Positions 57,940 through 64,000 of a DNA stretch of 64,000 bases are shown in pieces; position 1 is the stretch's first letter; every line of letters begins with the position of its first letter. The notes under the pieces are model-generated. The model worked only from the letters and a program-made list of their open reading frames with translations. It searched no databases and had not been told where the DNA came from. The translations under genes were made by a program, and so were the position numbers. The DNA comes from Anarhynchus alexandrinus (lineage: Eukaryota > Chordata > Aves > Charadriiformes > Charadriidae), in NCBI GenBank assembly GCA_008711295.1, contig VUYV01000068.1, positions 2,044,582 through 2,108,581 of the forward strand, read 5' to 3'.

Positions 57940-60900
57940 AGAGTTAGCCAAATCCTTTGCGATACAAGGCACACGAATCTAAATGCTTGCAAACTTGGGC
58001 AAAATTGAGATGTGATTTTCAGACACTCCCAGGCCTGACTGTGGGTCGAGGAAAAACTTTGCCTCAAACACTTCCAGACTTCAAGTTCTCTGGGTTTTGA
58101 GTCGTTCCTACTGTTTCTGAAATGACAATTCATAGACAACCATCTGTGGCAGTCAGACTTGTTAAGACTAACGTGTTTTGTGCTTTTTTAATTACAGCTT
58201 TACTGCACTGCTGCAGTCTGGGGGCTCCTGCTGTTATGTTCATTTTCAGTCCTCCGGGCCCAGTTTTCACAAAAGGAAGGGGCCCGGCTCCCTGCCCCAG
58301 CTCCTGCAGGATAGGGTTGTCAGAAAAGTACTTGAAGCTCTGCAGAGAATCCTTCCTTCCTCAGGATTCAGGGGATTTTCCTCTCTAAATGTGGGTCTCT
58401 GATAAGCAGCTCCTGTTCTGCTTTTTTCCCCCTCAGTAACAATTGGCAGAATTGATTGTTTTCCCACTCCACGATGCAACTTCTCCAGCAGAGGAGCCAG
58501 ATTGGCTTTGTGGAGGAAGGAGGCCAAACTGCATGTTAATTTACAGTCCCTGCATCTGTCTTAATGTAATTCAGGCCGTATACCTCCTGCCTGCTCTTGC
58601 TAATGACAACGTATGTGGGGAGAAGGGGGATTGGGGCAGGCTTGCAAGGAAAGATCTGTAATCTTTGTCCCTCTGACTTTTATCCAGCAAGGTGCTTAAG
58701 CACACACTGAAGAGCATAATATGTCCTCCTGTATTTGAAAAGCCCACTCATATACTCAGTTTATTAGATGTTAAAGTGCTTTTCATTCGTGGAGCGTCAG
58801 TACCTTTCTGTTGAATTTCACAAAACCAACCGGCAAAGAAGCAATAGGGGGGGCGACACCAGAGCAACAGCAGCACATGAGCAAACAAAGTGTGCGTTTC
58901 TGTGACACCTCAACTCTAGTGTGACAAATTGTGGTCCCAGACGAAGCCTTCCCCTTCTTCAGCGGGAGCAGTAGGCTCCATAAATCACCAGCCTTGCGAC
59001 TTTCCGGGAGGCAGCAATAATAGAGTTGGGCACGCTGAAATAAAGTTGCTTCGTCTGACCGGGTGCGATACGTGGCACCATGTGAGGGTGGAGGAAATGC
59101 CCTTGGGAAAACAATGGTGCTTAACGAAGGGTGCGCAGGCAGGCTGGATCGGCTGCTGCCCTGGGAGGTGGCTCCACCTGAGCCCAACACCGGTGCCGGC
59201 TGGCACCAGGACCAGCAGTCCCATCCTCCTGCCCGCGCCGCAATCCTCCCGCCTTTCGCCCAAACCCAACGCCTCCCACAGCGAGCGCTTCCCCCCTGCC
59301 CTCCACCCGGCCTAAAACAGGTCTCCTCCCTCCCGGTGGGGTTAAAGCCCGTCTTGTTTGCTTGGTGACAAGCGATGTGTGCAGTAGGCAGAAGACCCCT
59401 GCGCTGCTGCCCGGCATCTTCACACCAAATAGCCCCTCTCCTGGTGTGCCTGTAATCAGTCACCATTTTTTGTTTTTCCCTGAAGTTTATTACCATTTAA
59501 ATAGCCTTCCAGCCTGAGATGTCCTGGGGGTGGGGGGTGGGGGACTGTTTCTGGCTCTGCAGCCTCACGTTTTTTGAAATTAATTCCCCTAAGATCGTGT
59601 CCTCACGGGAAAATGGTACGGGTTCAACTGAACTGGTTTAGAAATTGTTTTAAACCCACCCAAGACCTTCTGCAGCCCTTTAGTTTTGACTGGAGCACTT
59701 TCTACGTACTTGGCTTGGGGTATAACATGCTTAGACAGCCAAGTGTTTATTCCCAACCAAAATTACAGCACCGAATTCTGCTGTTTGGGGCAATGTTTTT
59801 GAGTACTGTGGGCAAATTCCATATTTAACTCAGTGTGTGTTTTCAGGCCTTGAAGATTTAAAGCCCAGACTGCAAATGCCTTTAATCAGGAAGCAATTAA
59901 TTGCACAAATTTCCTCCTTGCAGTCAGGGTAGTGCTCATCCAGGTAATACTCCCTGCGAGGCGATGGCTCATGCCTGTGCACTACTTGTATTACTGTATA
60001 TCTCTGCTAATTAGTTCCTGTTGGATGGTAGGCCAGGTTGCTACAGGGGGTTCAGATAAAAGGTACAATCAGTTAAGACAATCTAAAGATAACTTTAAGA
60101 AAAACAAATGGTTGGTTTTCCTGCGGAGCTCTTTTTTTTTTTTTAATTGTTATTCTTTCTGAAGAAAACTCACAAGCAGGATTCATGCTTTTGATGGAAG
60201 TCAGGACCAGGTTTGAGAGGGTTGTTCCAGTACCTCGATGTCAAGCACACTTGATGGGCTTTTTCCAGAGCATCCTGGTGCTCACCCAAGATGAATCTCA
60301 AGTAGGAAACACCTAGTTTGTCTCTGTTGCACCCACCTCTGTGTAAAGGATCGCAGTCCTGGTTCTCCCTCAAAAATGATGCTCGGCTTCACTTTGAGAG
60401 AGGTGTATGTGTACCCGGGGGGGGGAGAGCTGGGGGGGATGTTTAGCCCTCATTGACAGTCCATGGGGCAGCACATACACCGTGTCTCACAAAACAGGAG
60501 GGTAAGGCTTTGGCTGCCCCCCTGCCCCACATTCAGGTCAGGGTCATTTCCCCCCCCCACCAACGCTGACACCAACCTTCTTTGCTTTTTCAAACACAGG
60601 CCACACATCCTTCCTGTCCTACACGCGGGCTAGAATCAGCAAACTCCCTCATTATGCTATTATTATAATTTACTACCAGAGACCTTCGTCTCTGCACACC
60701 CAACACACAACTCTTCGTGTTTGACTACTATAATTGTATTTTCAAAGTTATAAATAACACATTAGCCTGGTTTATGTGTTCATGCAAGTCAAGCTATAAA
60801 CTGGCAGATGAATGAAATTAACTGTCTCCAGAATTCACATTCCTGTCACTTATTCAATTATTTGATCAACATAATTGCTCAGAGCACAAGCTAATTGGAA

Positions 60901-62837
60901 AATGACATGCATTTACCCTCTCTATAGAGGAAGAGAGGCTTATCGGGTATTTTACTGCAGGCGCTTTCATCGCTTCTGATATTCTGGAAGAAACAAGGTT
61001 TTTAATCGAGCCAGGCCCAAACACACAAACCTTGTTTGCTAGCCGGATGCTTTCCCACCCTTAAAATAGTTCCAGTATTTTGTGGTGCAAGGGTTTGAAC
61101 ACGTCTATACTGCAGTGCATGCAAGTACCTTGGCACACGGGTATGGGAGCTGCAAGCCAAGCTTGCCTCCAGGAGTCTGCAGTACTGAATGTGTCCTTGA
61201 TTCTGTATATCCGTCCTCACGCTGGTGCTGCAGCTATACATGTTTGGTTCTGCCTGCAACCAGCTCCCATCCCAGGGAGCTGATACGGAGAATATCCATC
61301 AGCTGAGGCAGAAGAGCCTGTCAGGAGTAGGAAAGGCAGAACGTGACTTTTTTCTTGTTGCTGTTGTAAAAAAGACTGTAATCCCCCACCTCGCCACCTC
61401 AAACCCTGCATCAAGGCTGCAGTTTGAAACACTGATACCTTTCAAATGATTTTTTTGTCCCTTTCCTCACTCCGGCATTCTTCTTAACATTGTGAGTCCG
61501 CACACACACACACACACACATCCACACATCCGTGTACTTTGTTATTCAATGAAAATCTAAGAAGCAGGTGCCAGAGCAGAGGAGTGTGGATGGAAAGGAC
61601 CAGGAGGTGAGAGACTCAAATCCTAAACCGGTCCCTGTTTCCATTATTAGCTCTAGCATTGTTTGGGGTTGGAATATTTAATTTGTTTAAGTAAGAGACA
61701 AGCAAGCACTTTTCCAGGCTGTGTGAAGGGGGAGGAAGCTCATCTATCAACGCCAACAGTTTGCAACCTATTGTCTGCAGGCCCTGGGGGGATCTGTGGG
61801 TTATCTGTAGGGGAAAGGGAGCTAAGAAAATCAACCCTGTTGTCAGTTGCCTTAAATTCTTGACAGATGGTCTGCACCTCCGCTGGAAAATATTGGGATC
61901 CGCAAACTAAAACAGGGTAAAAACCAATGTGTTTTCCTCCTGCTGCTTGTGAGCAGTTCAAGTATCAGTTTTTGGCTGCTTGAAAAGGATCCAGAAGTGG
62001 TCCACAGGTTTCTGAAAACACGCTGTACTGGATCTCGCCCCCTGAGCTCTAGCTGTGCTGCTAGCACTGCACAAGTGGTACAGGACAGCTCTGGGAGACT
62101 AATTGTACTGCATGCAGTGTCCTAGAGGCTGGTACTGCCTATATTTGACGAGAAGTAGTTAACCAGGTAAGTAATTATTTAGTTCATCCAAGAGCTGATT
62201 AAGGAATGAGTGCAGCACAGCCTATTTCTACTTATACCAGAACATTTCTGATAGTGAAGGTCTTTTAGGGTAGGAAGCAAAAGTATAAAATAAAAAAGCA
62301 CCCCCACCATAGGTGACCAGGGAGCTTGCAGGGGTTCCTGGGGGAGAGAATTACCTGCAAGCACAGGTTGTGCTGCTTAATGGGGATGCCCTGCAGTTTG
62401 GAAAAGAGGGGTGCTGAGGACGCCGGGTGCCATTCCTGATCGCAGCTCTGCTATGCACATGGCCACAGCAAGCTGAAAAGGAGGACGATGCCAAGGTTTG
62501 GTGTCCCGTGAGTCACTCCAGCCAGTGGACGAACAGCCCCTTGAGTGTGATGCTGTGATCTCTAAGGTGTGACTAAGGGTATAAATCAGTAACCTGATGA
62601 CACCGCAGGACACCTCGCATGGAAAATGCAGGCTCCTTTGTTGCCAGCTCTAGGCACAAAGGGAAAAAAGGAAAAAAAAAAACCCCACGATATGTCAGGA
62701 TCTTGTAAAAATCGGGCCGCTGCTAGGGCCAAAGCAGGGGACAGGCGTGCCGGGAAGTGGCCGTCTCCAGGGCAGAGGGATGGCAGCCCTGCAGCCTGCC
62801 GGGCCCCAAAGCAAAGGGGTGCACAGGCAGCGGAGTT
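57940..62837. other. Intergenic sequence right of EXOC8
   Basis: No gene is recognised. Human synteny would predict GNPAT on the minus strand further right; no GNPAT-like exon is visible here. Contents are a GC- and CpG-enriched patch at about 59130-59340, G runs at 59525-59543 and 60417-60440, a CA microsatellite at 61501-61520, and an AT-rich stretch near 60800-60910 with several TAAT/ATTA cores. The 237-codon minus-strand ORF at 58783-59496 resembles no known family and looks like chance. Confidence 0.55.
61501..61520. repeat. (CA)10 microsatellite
   Basis: Ten perfect CA units are followed by imperfect CCACACATCC. This is the only dinucleotide repeat of appreciable length in the window. 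Confidence 0.95.
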
Positions 62838-62890
62838 GGGGGGGGGGGGGGGGGNNNNNNNNNNNNNNNNNNNNNNNNNNNNNNNNNNNN
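62838..62890. other. G17 run followed by 36-N assembly gap
   Basis: A run of G (62838-62854) goes straight into 36 unknown bases (62855-62890) and then GC-rich minisatellite sequence. The true length and content are unknown. Confidence 0.95.
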
Positions 62891-63430
62891 CGGCACCGAC
62901 AGCAGGGGGCGGCCGCCGCCGCCGCAACCCGCCCGCCGCCCCGCGTCCAGCCCCGCATCCCGGCATCTCCGCCGCCCCGCATCCCGGCCCAGCGGCTCCG
63001 CATCCCCACACCCGCCTTCGGCCCCGCAGCCCCGTACGCAGCTCCGCAGCCCTGCAACCCCTCCACGCAGCCCCCCTGCAGCCTTGGACCCAGCCCACAG
63101 CCCTCCAGCCCAGCACTTCCACGTCCCCACTGCCGAGCAGCCTCATGTTGCCCCAGGTCAGTGTCCCAGCAGTCCCACCAGCAGACCTGCATCTAAACGT
63201 CCAGTTCTGTGGCCCTGCAGACCCACAGCCTAGCATCCAGCCCCAAATCCCTGACTCCCAGCATCCCCACAGCCCAGCATCCTCACAGCCCACCGTCCAG
63301 TGCAACATCCAAGCTGTAGCAGACCCAAAGCTCCAGAGCTCTGCAGCTCAGCATCTCTATGGCCCCACACCCAGCATCCCAGCAGCCCAAACATCTCAGC
63401 ATCCCAGCCCAGGGCATGCAGCAAGCACAG
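62891..63430. repeat. GC-rich degenerate minisatellite
   Basis: The sequence is built of irregular short units related to CAGCATCCC and CCGCATCCC, spaced roughly 8-20 bases. The left end is CpG-rich with GCCGCCGCCG, and units become CA-rich to the right. Long ORFs in all frames (Pro/Ala/Ser-rich forward, Gly/Cys/Ala-rich reverse) are by-products of the repeat and span the N gap, so I do not call a gene. Confidence 0.75.
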
Positions 63431-64000
63431 CTGACACAGTGCTGCTGCTCATGGGTCTAGGTTTTATTGTGGTTTCTGCCCTCAGGGACAATGACAACTG
63501 TGACCGTGGTGGTGGTTGTTATACTGGGGCATTTTTGCCTGAGGTCCTGTTATAAACTGTACTGGCAGAAGTGCTATTTCACTCCTGGGAGCTGGAAAAA
63601 TCTTTCTAGCGTGGGCTTGCCACAGCCAGAGGAGTCAGCTTTACAAACACGCGAGATGCAGCCAGCGTTACCGGTGCACTGCTGGTCCCACCGCTGCGCA
63701 GGGCTGGAGGCAGGCAGGCAACGTGGGTAAAGACAGGCAGCAGCGGCTTCTGCAACTTCTTGGCTCCAGAGCTACAGCCTGGTACCTCAGGGTGAGCTTT
63801 GTCCCCATCAGGAACAGTCCCTCCTTGTGCACAGTAACAGATTTTTCTGCAGGATTTTAGCATTAGAAAAGAGTACTGGAAACCTGGTGCTTTTGTTACA
63901 CTGGGACATTCATCCTGCTGACTGTGAATTGACATGATTGCATTTCTGCAATTGGAAAATTCAATAAATATATGCAGAAAAATGATTCTCCCCCAGTTTT
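63431..64000. other. Right window edge, no gene recognised
   Basis: This is unique-looking sequence after the minisatellite. A short forward ORF (63467-63730) has a Val-rich hydrophobic stretch but resembles no known family. An AATAAA at about 63963 has no transcript to attach to. Confidence 0.5.

Noticed and set aside
58783..59496. 237-codon minus-strand ORF right of EXOC8
   Set aside because: Mixed low-complexity composition, no recognisable domain, and overlapped by equally long ORFs in other frames across a GC-rich patch.
60800..60910. AT-rich stretch with several TAAT/ATTA cores as an enhancer
   Set aside because: The cores are short and expected in AT-rich sequence; without conservation data there is no support.
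62586..63555. Long Pro/Ala-rich (plus) and Gly/Cys-rich (minus) ORFs at the right end
   Set aside because: They run through 36 unknown bases and a tandem repeat and are open in several frames on both strands, so openness is a by-product of the repeat.
63467..63730. Short ORF with a Val-rich hydrophobic segment that could be a membrane anchor
   Set aside because: There is no family match, no promoter or splice context, and the hydrophobic stretch comes from a simple GTGGTGGTT run.

Overview
The window is vertebrate nuclear DNA, almost certainly from a bird. It has spliced genes with GT-AG introns, four clear CR1-type LINE 3' ends, one CpG island, and three genes in the order and orientations known for human 1q42: EGLN1, SPRTN, EXOC8 (here EGLN1 +, SPRTN -, EXOC8 +). 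I cannot name the species from sequence alone.

Layout. Positions 1-22896 are the downstream part of EGLN1 intron 1; the first exon lies left of the window. EGLN1 exons 2-5 (22897-29140) encode the catalytic C-terminal 129 residues of prolyl hydroxylase PHD2, with all iron and 2-oxoglutarate ligands present. A 3' UTR follows. Positions ~33-42.8 kb are intergenic between the convergent EGLN1 and SPRTN 3' ends and hold two reverse CR1 fragments and several G/T-rich tracts. SPRTN (minus strand, five coding exons, 49351 down to 44477) encodes a 505-residue DNA-protein-crosslink protease with HExxH, SHP box and UBZ4 zinc finger intact. A 408-bp CpG-island promoter with five NRF1-like sites separates its start codon from that of EXOC8. 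EXOC8 (plus strand) encodes a 707-residue exocyst subunit, split here by a 658-bp phase-0 intron although the human gene has an uninterrupted coding sequence. From ~53.8 to 64 kb I see no recognisable protein gene: exon-like segments of unknown meaning, simple repeats, and at the end a GC-rich degenerate minisatellite next to an assembly gap.

The three genes do not form a pathway: oxygen sensing (EGLN1), replication-coupled crosslink repair (SPRTN) and vesicle tethering (EXOC8). Only SPRTN and EXOC8 are likely to be co-regulated, through the shared promoter. I found no mobile defence system, CRISPR array or other unprecedented system. The most unusual points are the EXOC8 intron flanked by a 7-bp direct repeat, the apparent loss of the PCNA-binding motif in SPRTN, and a CpG-rich block with an E-box inside EGLN1 intron 4.
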